Shown here: piece by piece, positions 47,652 through 60,561 of the stretch
How positions within the stretch are numbered: the first letter of the stretch is position 1
How the letters are laid out: each line of letters starts with the position of its first letter
Origin: Ambrosia x helenae
Taxonomy: Eukaryota > Streptophyta > Magnoliopsida > Asterales > Asteraceae
Direction: 5' to 3'
DNA length: 64,000 nucleotides
Assembly (NCBI GenBank): GCA_030844895.1
Contig: CM061231.1
Location: 9,539,214 to 9,603,213 of the forward strand
Notes under the pieces: generated by a model
What the model saw: only the letters and a program-made list of their open reading frames with translations
Databases searched by the model: none
Told to the model about the DNA's origin: nothing
Position numbers and translations under genes: made by a program

Positions 47652-47890
47652 TCAAATATCGCTGAAAATTTCCTTATACACCACATTTTTTGTTTTAGTT
47701 TTGACATTCGCATCACCGTCAAGTATAAGTAATTTCACTCCTGCCCTGCTTTTAACTCTTGACAATGCGACATAAAGTTGGCCATGTGAGAATACAGGGT
47801 CTCTTAAATACAATCCAACCTTCGATAAAGACTGTCCTTGGCTTTTATTGATGGTCATTGCGAAACATACGCTTATTGGGAATTGACGCC
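47652..47890 (-). pseudogene. Helitron Pif1-type helicase C-terminal fragment
   Basis: Minus-strand frame with FAMTINKSQGQSLSKVGLYL, PVFSHGQLYVALSRVKSRAG and GVKLLILD, the last motifs (helicase motifs V/VI) of RepHel Helicase 1 proteins. The rest of the protein, including Rep, is absent. It sits about 125 bp from the 3' end of its Helitron, as in autonomous elements. Confidence 0.9.
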
Positions 47891-49149
47891 TTTGGACCTT
47901 TACTGGAATCTTGATATCAGATGGTATTTGAGGAGTATTATCTAGTAAAAAATAAATAGCAGTGAAAAATATTTTTGATAAAATGTTAAAAGTAAGACAC
48001 CGTTTTAGTCACATCATTCAAATTCGAATTAAATGTTATAATTAAGTCTAATTGTTACAATTATAGATATTAAAATATGAAATTTGAAATTCAAAATTTA
48101 ATACATTAATTGATTACCAATATAAGCTAAACTAATATTAGAATAATATAGCACAATTAATAGGATCAATTAATGTATTAATTAGACATGTGACACTACT
48201 TATGTAGACTTTGAATCTTATTAATTGTGTACTTAAAAAGATATTTAGTATGTGTAATTTTTACCATTATTAACCAAACCTCAAAATTTGAAATTTTGTA
48301 TAATTCGATTTTAAATATTTTGAAATTTAATTTGAATTTTGAAGTTCAAAATTCGAAATTTAACTTATTATCAATATAAATTACACTAAATTTAGGAAAT
48401 GAGTAATTTGAATGTAATAAAGAAATTTAATGAGTTCCTAATTTACGTCAGTTTCCTTTCTCATTCTCATTTATTCAAAATACAAAAAAAAAATTGATTA
48501 TTAATTATTACTGTTAATCAATTAAGTTGACCTCATGATTTTTAAAATTCAAATATAGTAAATTTTAATAATCAATCTATTACACCAAATGTGGCAACAG
48601 ACTTGGTAAGTCAACTAATGACAATAATCACAAACCAGACCAATCCAAACCCACAAACACTATACATGTCTAATCAACCGATATTGAAGATCAAAACCTA
48701 TTATACAACCATCACCTCAATCTTATTATATTGATTCCAATTAGCAAAAACCTTGTCCAGTATTTAAAAGATTATTTTTACAATCTTATGTTATTGATTA
48801 CAGTTAGAAAAGATAGGATTTCGAAATATTTTATTAAAATTTAAAAGCAAAGAATACACATTTTAACAACTTCCTAATATCACTAAATATTTCCTTGTAC
48901 ACCACATTTTTTGTTTTACTTGACACAACTTAAACATATAATAAAAATGTAACCTAAAAAAAAAGAATCTAAACCCACAAGGTCCCATTTTCCATCAACT
49001 ATGACCCAAATCTGTATTGATTTCAACTCAACTTCCCGTACCCGATAAACCCACTTTATGCACATTAAGAACTTTAGTTAAAGAGTTTTACAAACATAAT
49101 AACCATAATAGTTTTTAAAATTACAGGAGTACATTAACAGGAATCTGCC

Positions 49150-52140
49150 CATTGGAAGTTTATCTCTTTCCTGTTTTCATTTTCTTTTGGAGTAATCTCC
49201 ATTGGACGCCTTCCCGGAAGAATATGACTTTGACTTTGGCTTTGGCTTTGGCTTTTGGATCAGGAATCCCCAAGTAGATAACTAACCTTCTCATCTGAAA
49301 AAATAACATGATCACACATAAGGGTGATAATTGCCGATTCAACCTGAGACACGGCACATACAGTTTAATAAATGTGTGTCTTGAGTTGACCCATAAACCC
49401 GTTTAACTAATTTACTGCAACCTATCTATGAAATTGCTAGTTTGGTGAAATTGCTTTTAATTTGAAATTCAAAAATGAGTCGATCACCCCTGCCACCAAA
49501 TTCTCCACACTTGCTTTTAGGCAATTATCTTGATTTTGGTATGACACATCCCAGTTGTAAACCTCCTGAAAGCATTACAACCTGATAGACATTAGAACAG
49601 ACATAGGGTGTGACTCGAATCCACTGTGTTTATGGTCTGTTAAAGCAAGGTATAACTATGCTCACTAACCTATTACAGTCATCTATTTTGAACTAAAAAG
49701 ATTTTCATGTTATAAAAATTGTTATATAATCAAACATGCAGTTGCAATCATATAAAAAAAACAATATTACACTTATGTAATCTAGTTAATATTGCCTTTA
49801 AGCTCTTGCTTTCTAACCACCACCAATATAAAAACATATGATTTATGTAAAGAAGTATACTTTGTCAAAGCCCCGAAGGAATGAAAATAAATCGAACTTG
49901 TATGTAGGAACATACAAGTTCAATCCATCATCCCATTATCCTTTTATGCAACCACATCAGGGGTCAGAGGGTGCACATTGAAGCAAGACTCGGCCCAATA
50001 AACATTGATATTTCCAAACACACTTGCTTAATTCTAGATAATACAACACGATTGTGTAAAAACTGAGCCAATCATCCTATTATCCATCTTAATGGGTATA
50101 ATAGAGCCGGTTAATTTGTAATAAAACTGAATATTTATGTAAAAGATCATACTCAAAGCAGGGTATACAGTATCCACTTACAGAGGTTCTGGGATAATAT
50201 CATTGAACTACGGCGTCCATTTATCTGCAAGTATTATAATGGGCATAAAGTTAAATATCAAAATGTTTAGATGAAGGCATGGTTATAAACTTGAGAAAAA
50301 CATGAAGTCAAAGACACCTTGATTCTGATTTTGGGAACAAATAACTGGATGTGGATTGGAAAGGAAAAAAAGAAAGGTAGAAAAATGGATAAGTTAGAAC
50401 AACTGAAAACTCACCCCTGAACACATTAGAACAATATGATAGCAATGTATAATAAACATACAATAAGTCTTATGTTTAGTATGTTGTGAATATGTCATAA
50501 CAAACAAAATGAATTGTTCTATACTTATAGTGTAAGTGCATAATAGGGGTGTCATTTTCAAACATCCATACAAAATTAAAAATGTTAAGGAAACAATCAA
50601 TCCAATACCAAAAGTCAAGTTCTAATGTATGTAGCAACAAAAATTCACCATTCACAAATTCCCAAATCAAATACCGGAGCATTACCTTGATTTTTTTTGC
50701 GTTTTAAGCCCTATAAAAGAATGAGGTGATGGCGTCGTCTAAACATACAAAAGGAATAGTAACGGGTCACAATCAAACCAATGATCGATCCTAAGTTTGA
50801 TTCATATAACGCGTCGTCTAAATACCAGTTAATTTTCGATTTCTAAGTTTGATTTATATAGTTCATAGACCTAAGTGAGATAAACATAAATACACATTGA
50901 TCCTTTTTTTACACCTGTTGCATGTTTTTTTAAAGCAACATGGCTAAAATTGCTGGTCTTGATTGTTTAACAATAAAACTATATTTAGCCATAAACTATA
51001 ATTTCTAGTATCCGTGTGCACATTGACAGACTACACATAAATACACATCGATCCTTCAACAATAAAACTATATTTAGCCATTCTCCAAAATAATTGTTAT
51101 TACCACAGATCAATCCTTTTTTTTTCCATGTCAACATACACATAAATACATATACGATTATATGTAGATCTATTTTTGTATTTATAAATATTAAATGTTG
51201 TATTTAATAATAATATCAAAACTGGCACCCCGTACCTTCGCCAAATAGTGTGCTCCTCTCTGGATTCCGGTGGTGATGAATTACAATTCCGGTGAAAAAT
51301 GCACCGGCCACCAGATCGGTAATGGAGCGCCATGAAGGGTTCATCAACATCTTCACATTTCCGAAATAAAAAGAGCAAAATGTCGCAAAATTAACACACG
51401 AAAGGCACCCATAAACTAATGTTGAATGAGTACAAATTGAGAAGAGAGCTGAAAATCAATAATCAAGACACGAAAACAGAATAACAAAGAAAGAAAACAT
51501 GGTAAGAAGATGAAGTTATAGGATTGTTACATGATTTGAGTTGTTGATGGTTGGGTCGCTAGAATGGTGAGCCATTGCCTTCACGAGGACAACTCAAAAA
51601 CTGAAACTAAAAACAAACCTAGATCTTTGTGTGGATCAATAAAACAAACCATAACAGGAAAAACATACGGTATAAACACGAAAACAGACCAACAAAAAAT
51701 TAGAACAACCGATTAACCAAAATCAAGCATATAACATTGAAAGATCTATAACAAATACTGCTCTAGTAACAATAAAAACGAAAACAGACCAACAAATACA
51801 ATAAACAGAGAAATAAGATGAACAAAAAAGATAAAATCTAGATTATAACCTTATAATCGAAGATGCTTCTAAACCGTAAACTGATGAGAGCTTGTAACCC
51901 TAGACATGGAAGCGACGGAGAGCAAGAGGAGGCAAAAGTATATATCGGATCTTATGAATCTTGGAATATTGGTTGATCTTCTGAAATCCAGATTTTAGCA
52001 AAGAATTTTGATGAGAAAGGAGGCAGAAATATATATATCGGTTGTGTTTTGTTTAAGAGAGAGAAAGAATATAGATACTTATGAAGAAGAAGAAGAATGA
52101 AAGAGGAGTACAAAAGAAGACTTTGATTAAAATAGGATAG
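49150..52140. other. Helitron interior, possibly captured host sequence
   Basis: On the minus strand about 51850-52110 reads like a gene leader (pyrimidine-rich, CTTCTTCTTC tracts, then ATGTCTAGGG) and 51230-51360 has a less AT-biased open frame (SGGRCIFHRNCNSSPP...). Exon-intron structure could not be established and no family is recognised. Confidence 0.35.
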
Positions 52141-52674
52141 TCATTAAATGTTTTTTATTTAGGAAACTTATTAAACACCTTGGCCGATTTTGACCTCAAA
52201 ATATTTAATGATTTTTGATTTTTTAAAAAACTAAATTTTTTATAAATTACATGGTGGTGCCCTGTGGCACAATATGGGAAGAGAGAGGAATTGAGGTGCA
52301 ATATGAGAGTGCCAAGTGTCCTCATAGACTTTGTTTTATTAGATGTATAGATATGAATATCATCCCTGATGATTATTTGAACTGGAATTGGCAAAATCAA
52401 ACTTGGTATAAAATGAAAGAACAAGACAACAACAAGAAGTGAGATGGAAAAATTAGACGGAAAGTCGAAAACATGCGGAAGCTGGTAATTGCGAAACAAT
52501 GCGAGAAATTGAGAAAGAAATTAATTATGACTCAACAAGAGAAGTATTGCTCCGGATATCAAGAGATAAATAAATGGGTGGCTACGAGAAAAGAATGCAA
52601 GAAACTAAAACAATGCAGCAAGAAGATATGCGAAAGCTGCATGATAATAAACATGGATTAATTTGATTCATATA

Positions 52675-54150
52675 CAGGGGCGGATATAACATATGATGAG
52701 GGGTGGCGTCCGCTACCCTTCAACTTTTCCTGCGCAGTGTATTTTTTTTACATATTTTTATGGTTTTTGTATTACGATACCCCTGAAAATTATGTAACGT
52801 TACCGCTCAATTTTTTTAAAAACCCAACACACTTTCAAAGTTTTAATATAAGCTTAACATAAAAAAAGATAGAAAATTATGGGCCCCATTCCATTTGTAA
52901 TTTTTTAATTAAAATGTACAAGCCCATCGACAATGGTTAAATTATTGAATAGGGGTGCAAACGAGCCGAGAAACTCACGAGGTACCTGAGACCGGCTCGA
53001 TAAAAAGCTCGAAATGAGCCAAGCCTTATCGAATCCGAGCCGAGCTTGAGCCTAAATCAAAGCTCATTTTATCGAGCCCGAACACAAGCTTGGAATGTGA
53101 AGCTCGTTGGGCTTTTCAAGCCTTATCGAGCCTAATATTAGTTTTATTAATATTTTATATTATCTACCCCTCATTTAAAGTTGTTTAGTAAACGAGTCGA
53201 GTCGATCTTTTCACTTATCGAGCTCGCGAGCTTAAACTAGTCTATTATTTATATTATTTTTATTTAATATATTAACTAACAAATACTAAACGAGCCAAGC
53301 TCGAGCTTAAGAAACTACCAACGAGCCGAGCCAAACTTTTCACTTATCAAGCTCACGAGCCTAAACGAGTCTATTATTTATATTATTTTTATTTAATATA
53401 TTAACTAATAAATATTAAACGAGCCAAGCTCGAGTTTGAGAAACTACTAACGAGCCGAGTTGAGTTTTTCATTTATCGAGCCCGCGAGCCTAAACGAGTC
53501 TATTGTTTATATTAATTTTATTATATATATTAACTACTAAATATTAAACGAGCCAATCTCGAGCTTGAGAAACTACCAACGAGCCGAGTTGAGCTTTTCA
53601 TTTATCGAGCCCATGAGCCTAAACGAGTCTACTGTTTATATTATTTTTATTATATATATATTAACTACTAAACGTACTGAGCTCGAGCTTGAGAAACTAC
53701 TAAGAAGCTGAGCTGAGCGTTTCACTTATCGAATTCGCGAGCCTAAGCGAGTCTATTACTTTCGGTTAATAAATTAATTAATAAAAAATAAAGGAGCCAA
53801 GCTCAAGCCTGGTAGAACTTGGGCTTGGCTCATTAGCACCCCTAGTTTTGAATGGGTAACAATAAAAGAAAGGAATCAAGAGTGGGAAAAAAAGAAGCAT
53901 AAGAGAACTAGAGCACCCATTATAATTATCACCCTAATGGGCGGAAAGGTTGTGATGTAAAATGGTTTGATAGATCATTGGTTAGAATATAGTACTAAAC
54001 AAGAAAAACATATTGCTTGTGAACGTATGGTAAAAAAATTAAATATTATTTATAAATTATAGTCATATTTTTATTTCGTTTACATTCTATAAAAGTACAG
54101 TAAAAAATTTTAAGCGTTACACCTAAAGTTTTAGTCTAGATCCGCCACTG
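52675..54150. mobile_element. hAT-type element, 1.5 kb, nested in the retrotransposon
   Basis: Ends CAGGGGCGGATATAAC and GTCTAGATCCGCCACTG are hAT-type inverted repeats, with a perfect 8-bp target-site duplication TTCATATA (52667-52674 and 54151-54158). No transposase. It contains the 52950-53844 element. Same end type as 5181-5361 and 33137-33311. Confidence 0.9.
52950..53844. mobile_element. hAT-type self-complementary element, ACGAGCC/GCTCGAGC word type
   Basis: Ends TAGGGGTGCAAACGAGCC and GGCTCATTAGCACCCCTA inverted. Flanks TTATTGAA (52942-52949) and GTTTTGAA (53845-53852) match in six of eight. The interior is several ~150-bp units of ACGAGCC, GCTCGAGC, GAGCTCG words alternating with AT-rich spacers. 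Confidence 0.8.
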
Positions 54151-54418
54151 TTCATATATGACACCGAGTTCACACTCTCATATATGGAAAAAGGAATTAA
54201 TTGGATTCATATATGACACCGAGTTCATACTCACATATATGAGTGGCAATAGTGCGAGTTAAAAGCCGCCCAAGAAGATACACAAAGCGACAAAGCGGAG
54301 CTGAATTAGAATGGTGAAACAATATTATATGGAGTCGTGAAATGAAGAAAAGGACGAAGCCAAGTAAAGAACATCAAGAGACAAGATATAAGTTCTCCCA
54401 ATCTAGCTTAAGGGAGGG

Positions 54419-54852
54419 TATTGGAATATATAAATATTATATAAGCTAGATTGTTCATTTATATATTATAGTTAGATAATATACGTATTATAGTTATTAT
54501 GTAAATAATTAGTGTACACTTAGGACAATCATTCGGTTAACGGTTACATTGAAGATGCACACGTGGAAGAATCATAAGACGCGCCTCTTGGATGAATGGA
54601 TGTGATCATGCAACAAAGGACACAACGGTTGGATCAAGAGACACACCTTTACCGGAAATTAACTATCGTTCAATTGTAAATTATAAATAGGATAGGATGG
54701 TGTATTGTAAAGGTTACCAAGAATTGAGAAATCAATTCCATAGAGAACCGAACATGATTCCTTGTACAAACTATTGAATTCTATAAATAAATTTGATCTT
54801 GTTAATTGATCTTGTGTTTGAATTCGTTTTGTTAATCATTCTGCTGCCAACA
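54419..54852 (+). repeat. 3' LTR
   Basis: 434 bp, paired with 46542-46977. Confidence 0.93.
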
Positions 54853-54857
54853 CCCGG

Positions 54858-55451
54858 ACCACCAAGACGCTGAGTTGGGTCGAGATGTTGCGTGTAGACA
54901 GCTGTCCGGGTTGGGTCGAGACATCGGGGCCGACGAATATTGAATTTGTATATTTAAAGAATTACTATAGCTTCCATAAAATTGTTTTTTATTTTTTTAT
55001 TTTAAAGAATTAGCTAGTAGCTAGTTCAATTATGGGTCCGTGTAATCATTGTTATCAACATTCTTTTGAACATAATTTAAAGTCTTCTATATCAACCAAA
55101 ATTTCCAATGTGTGGACCTATCAACTTCATGATTCTTTAATATATTCATTGTGTTCCCATCCAAATTTGAAATCGTGGATCCGATCCCAATGTTTACACC
55201 AAATATAGAACAAAAAGTTAACATTTTAAATGAAACAGAAGAAAAAGACTGATTCCTATATAGATTCCAATCCAAATGCAACAAGATTTTTTTAATACAA
55301 GGCCAATACTTCCAAAACTAAGTCCTTTTCAACATCAAGATATTGTCATGGCTTATTATAAAACGGCTACATTGGTTCTCCAATCCCAAAGTTGATTGTA
55401 TGCTTCATCTTTGATTGTTCTAAACGACCCTCTAGTTCGAATAAAAAAGTA
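54858..55451 (+). promoter_or_regulatory. TNL2 upstream region
   Basis: Resumes the duplicated TNL1 upstream sequence (TATTTAAAGAATTACT near 54950, TTCCAAAACTAAGTCCTTTT near 55310). A ~130-bp stretch at 55160-55295 is not in TNL1. Promoter elements could not be set with confidence. Confidence 0.5.
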
Positions 55452-58400
55452 ATGGCATGTGGTAAATCTTCTCCATATGCATCGTCTTCTGTACCAACAA
55501 GGAGCTGGAAATATGATGGATTTTTGAGCTTTAGAGGTGAGGATACTCGCTACACTTTCGTAGATTATCTTTATGCGGCTCTAGTACAGAGAGGAATATG
55601 TGTGTTCAAAGATGATGAGGAACTCAAAAGTGGGATAGCGATTTCTCCAGAACTCCTGAAAGCTATTGAAGAATCAAGGTTTGCAGTGGTTGTGTTCTCA
55701 AAAAATTATGCCGACTCATCATGGTGTTTGGCTGAGCTAGCCAAAATAATGCAATGGCATAATCGGAAGGGACTTAAGGTGATACCGGTGTTCTATCATG
55801 TCGATCCATCAGATATTCGTGGACAGAAAAACGATATTGATGCTTTCTTTCAAAAACATGAGGAGCAGTTTAGAGAAGAGATGGATAAAGTGAAGGAATG
55901 GAAGGAAGCTCTAACTGCTGCAGCCAATTTATCTGGCTTGCATATCTCTGAAACCTTCAAACGGTAAGTAGAGTTTTCTTTCATCTGTTGCTGTAATTCA
56001 ATTTGAGTAGGTATAAAAAACTATTAAATGTAACTTAGAAATCACGAATCCAATAAAGTATAGCTTCTACTATAAAGTTCCTTAACAAGTAGGGATTCAA
56101 ATCTTTACTTTTTGTCCATATCTAGTTCAAGTGACATAATCTTGTTATATATAGAAAAAAGTGGTCAGTTGATCATGGATCACATTCAATCAAACATTCA
56201 TTCATCACTCTACCTTTCACAAGTCCCTTAGCTTACTAAAAGCTATCTTAAATTTACAGGGGTGAATCTACGTATATCGAAAAGATCGTCAATGAAATCT
56301 TAGCTAATATACAACTATCTTATACGAAAGCAATTTAGTTGGCATCAACTCTCATATGGATGCATTGAATTCACTATTGAAAACAGAAGAAAATGACAAA
56401 GTGCGCATAGTAGGGATACATGGGATGGGAGGAATTGGCAAGACAACTATTGCCAAAACTTTGTTTAGGAGAATCGCTTTTAAGTTTGAGGGTAGTAGCT
56501 TTGTGAAAGATGTTAGAGAGAATAGTTCAAGTGAAAGAGATATATGTGCCTTACAAGAAAAGGTTCTAAGGGAGATTCTCTTGACGAATCACCATTTTAG
56601 TTTTTTTGGATCCTGATGATGGAGCCAATATGATAAGAGAAAGATTTCTACACAAAAAAGTTCTCATTGTTCTTGATGATCTGGACAATGTTAAGCAGTT
56701 AGAGTTCCTATCTGCAACACATGACTCGTTTGGTCCAGGGAGTAGAATCATGATCACTACAAGAAATGAACAATTGTTGTCCAATGCAGACGCCAAGTAC
56801 AAACCAGATTGTTTGCTAATGCATGAAGCTCTTGAGTTGTTTAGCAGACATGCTTTCAAAGGGCATAGCCCTCCAGAAGAGTATGAAGAGTTGTCTTGTC
56901 GTGCCATTCGCTATGCTGGTAATCTTCCTTTAGCTGTGAAAGTTTTGGGCTCTTTCTTCCATGGGAGGAAGGCGTGTTTGTGGGAAAGTGCTTTCAATAG
57001 ATTATCTAAAGCATTAAATATTGAGATTTTTGAGACACTGAAGTTAACTTTTGACGGGTTAGATGATTCCGAGAAGAACATATTCCTAGACATTGCTTGC
57101 TTCTTCAAGGGAAAACCTGTACAATATGTAAATCATGTACTTGAGAGCTGTGGTTTTGACCCACAGATAGGGATAAGTGTTCTTATTGAGAAGTCTCTAA
57201 TCACCATTTCTAATAATGAAATATGTATGCATGATCTCATACAAGAAATGGGTTGGCAGATAGTTCGTGAGAGTTTCCCAAACAGCAGGCTATGGAAGCT
57301 TGATGATATCCATGATTCCTTGGAAAGTAATCAGGTAATTGATCTCTCCCTTGTTAAACCTGGTTTGTATCTCTCAACCCAATCGACCGGTAACCCTACT
57401 CGATGAATTGCTAAATAATAGCGAATTTTTCTTCTTATTGAACTGATCTTGATATGTACAAGTTGAATAGTAAAACAAACGGACTTTAAATACTAGAGCT
57501 ACTTGACCTATAAGCAATCTTTTAGCTAAAAGTTTTAACTAATTCCAATGCTAACAATACTTTTCTAAACATATACTAGATAATTAAAAAATACAAATTC
57601 CTTTGAAAATAACCTTTTTCTACCCCTTTACATCAAACTGTACCACCATTCGGGTAATATTGTTCATGTTGTATATTTCTTTCTCGCCCCCCGCGTAAAT
57701 TGTACGTTTTACTTACTGTAAGGTTCATTCTCTGTTTTGAATCTTTGTTTCAGGAACTTAAAGCAATTGAAGCAATCATGGTGTCCGATAAGCAACATAA
57801 TGTTGATGAATATGAGGAGAATGTGGGTTTTAGTGCCAATGTTTTCAAACGCATGAAGAATCTTCGCATACTTGATATTAGAGGCAAATTTACTTCTAGT
57901 GAGCCTACGTTTTTCCCTCGTAACTTACGATGGCTTTGTTGGAGTGAGTACCCTTTTTCTTCTCTATCAATGGCACAAATGAGTAAGCTCGTCGGTCTCG
58001 AAGTAGCTGGTGGCAATATTAAACAATTTTGGAATGGACAAAAGGTAACTAGCAAATGAGGCCATATTTTTAGGAATCTTAGCAATAGATTCGAGTCATA
58101 CTTTGTCATGCATTGATATATCACAACAATATATTAGCTAATTTTACACTGTTTTCTTTGCGTACACTAACATAATCTGGTACGGAGAAATTGGGTGTCA
58201 CAAATTGATCAAAACAATTTTAGGTGTGATTTTTTTTTTTTTTCAATTTCTAAACATATAGAAGTTGTGAACATGTTTTTATATAAGTAAATGCGGAGTT
58301 TTTCTTGGATTGTGATATAGCACAAGGTTCATACATTTTGTTAAGCTTAAGGTGATAGATGTGTGTCTTTATTTTTATAAAAAAGGAAGGAACACCTAAC

Positions 58401-60074
58401 AAAATTTATTAAAATGAACAAAATTATACAAAAGTGTAGGCATTACCTCACTTGGGACATACCTCAAGAATACAAACTACACCATTTACTATTATGGTAT
58501 CAAAAACGCCATTGATGCACAATAATTTCCATGTCGGCTTCCTACTATTATCTTGGTTAATTAGGAAAACCTGCCAGTTCTGTCTGTTTAAATAACCAAT
58601 GTTTGTAGCTATAATTATGTTCGTTTCTATTTATGTTAACAGGTTATGGCAAATTTAAAGTTCATAAAACTTCAACAGTTAGACAACATGACAACTCTCC
58701 CAGATGTGTCAGGGGCTCCAAACATTGAGAAGTTGTTTTTGTACAACTGTACGAATTTAGTTGAGGTTCATGAGTCTCTTGGATCTCATAGAAGGATTTT
58801 CAACATGATCATCAGTGGTTGTGAGCGGCTCAAGCATTTGCCATCCAGGTTTGAGATGGAATCCTTGAGGTTTCTAAGGTTTATCAAATGTTCAAGTCTC
58901 GAGAGATTTCCAGACGTGTCCCCATGTATGGTAAACCTATCGTTTATATCTCTTGAAAACTGTTCTAGTATAGAGGAATTGCCATCATCCTTTCGATATC
59001 TATCAAGTCTACATAACTTGAATTTTAGAAGATATACAAGTGTTAGGAACAACAACACTCCAAAGTCCATCAGTTTACATAATTTAACAAATTTATGTCG
59101 CTTGAAAACATTAAATCTTAGTTGTAGACAAATGGGAAGTGAAGACTTCCCCAAAAATCTACAAGCATTCTCCTACTTGGAAGATTTAGACCTGAGTGGA
59201 AATTGTAAACTAATCCGATTACCTTCAAGTGCCTCCCATCTTTCAAGTCTGAGAAGGTTAAATTTGAATGACTGTCGCCGACTTCAGATTTTAGATGCCC
59301 TCCCATCAAGAATTAGAGTATTACAGGCAAACAATTGTATCTCTTTGGAAAAGATTAACAATCTATCAAAAGAGTTGGACGGGTGGAATCGTATTTCCTT
59401 CATTAATTGCCATAAACTTTTGGAGGATGAAGATAATGAAAGATATCTTCATAAGATGTTTGCAACAATCATTCCTTAAGGTTCGATTTCCATTTCTTAT
59501 CTTCTTATCATTATTATATTTATTTCTACCCAACTTTGCATAACTTACTTGCAAATCATTTTTCAAAGTTTTATTAATAATTATTTTGATGATTATATGT
59601 TTTTTTTTTTTTTGAATACAGAGATGTGCTAGTGTAGACCATCCGCTAACGATTGGTATACCTGGAAACAAAATTTCAAGTTGGTTCAAAGAACAACCTG
59701 GGCACAAAATAAGATTGATGATACCTCCTAAATGCCATACCCAAATAATTGGGATTGCGGTTTGTGGTGTGTTTCCTGGGGAATGGCAGGGGGATCGACA
59801 TGGTCCTTGTTTCAGCGTCTCGTTTAGAAAGGATGGAAAGAGCAATAGCCAGAAAGAGGTTGTTTGTACTAATGCATCTGAGAGTGGGAATAGGTGGATT
59901 TCCTATAGACCATTTAGTTCCTTTCAGGGTTTTCAGCGTGAAGATTGGTCTGGTCTACGCATTTCAATAACCGCTCTAGGTGGTGAAAAAGCGTTAAGAT
60001 GCGCAGCACGACTTATATACAAACAAGAAATGTATTTGTCCAATGAATTACGATCACTAGAACTCGTACAATGA
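55452..60074 (+). CDS. TIR-NB-ARC-LRR immune receptor (TNL2), five exons
   Basis: Exons: 55452-55963 (TIR), 56260-57334 (NB-ARC), 57754-58044, 58643-59480 (LRR), 59622-60074 (C-JID), the same junctions and phases as TNL1; predicted about 1055 residues. Start MACGKSSPYASSS, conserved with TNL1. TIR: DGFLSFRGEDTR, SSWCLAEL. NB-ARC: GMGGIGKTT, VLIVLDDLD, GSRIMITTRN, LPLAVKVLGSFF, FLDIACFFKG, MHDLIQEMG. Three single-base breaks: a missing G near 56326, an extra T in the 56601-56607 run, an extra T at 59459-59461. TNL1 is in frame at each of these places. The C-terminus is longer than TNL1 (MYLSNELRSLELVQ). Introns lack the Helitron, MITE and hAT-type element of TNL1. Role in pathogen recognition inferred from family. 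Confidence 0.92.
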
Positions 60075-60561
60075 AGATTATGTGGAGACCATACTTTACG
60101 ATCTTTTGATGCCTTGAACAAGTATTACTTACAAAGGTGAATGTTTTTGTTGAAAATGGGATTTTTCATGGTTGAACTTTAAAATTCTGGTATCCAAACC
60201 CAATATTGATAATTGGAATAGCAGGGGCAGACCTAGGTGCTGACAACAGGGTCATCCTCACCCATGAATATTCGATTTAATCCCGAGCAGCCTTAAATCA
60301 TTTTTTACATCAACCACATATCAACCACGTAAGAGGAGCCCAAGTAATGTATGAAGGGGATCATGGGTGCAGGGGGTGGTAATGTTGAAGGTATGGGATA
60401 AGGGTAGAAAATATACGATGTAATAGTCGTATATTTAAAATGGTGTGTCGGGTGTCTTACATTGTGTTAGTTTTCTCACTTGTACAATGTATGTTTATTT
60501 TGGGTGATGAATGATAGTAATTTGCCGTTCAAAAAAAAAAACATGAAAAAAAGAAGATGTG
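60075..60561. other. TNL2 3' flank
   Basis: The first ~250 bp aligns with the TNL1 3' flank. A short A-run at 60532-60542 ends a stretch that may be a retroelement tail. No gene. Confidence 0.5.

Larger units (their letters stand above)
47527..52351 (-). mobile_element. Helitron with helicase remnant, nested in the retrotransposon (H6)
   Basis: Minus strand: 5' end TCTATACATCTAATAAAACA at 52351. The 3' end has a GC-rich hairpin (GCGTGTCAACGCGGGC) before CTAG at 47530-47527, inserted between A and T. It holds a Helitron-type helicase C-terminus near its 3' end and a second degenerate copy of the helicase downstream segment at 48820-48925. The middle (about 49150-52100) looks like captured gene sequence but no product could be named. 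Confidence 0.85.
46542..54852 (+). mobile_element. Complete non-autonomous LTR retrotransposon (LARD-like), 8.3 kb with nested elements
   Basis: LTRs 46542-46977 and 54419-54852 run TATTGG...CCAACA. Target-site duplication CCCGG lies at 46537-46541 and 54853-54857. Primer site TGGTATCAGAGCC (46982-46994) and polypurine tract AAGGGAGGG (54410-54418). By eye the LTRs differ by about 13 substitutions and one 2-bp indel in ~434 bp (about 3%). No gag-pol was found; after removing nested elements the interior is about 1.1 kb. It split the duplicated TNL2 upstream region, so it is younger than the duplication. Confidence 0.93.

Noticed and set aside
57335..58642. TNL2 as a processed or truncated copy
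   Set aside because: All five exons and four introns are present with the same phases as TNL1, so it is a genomic duplicate.
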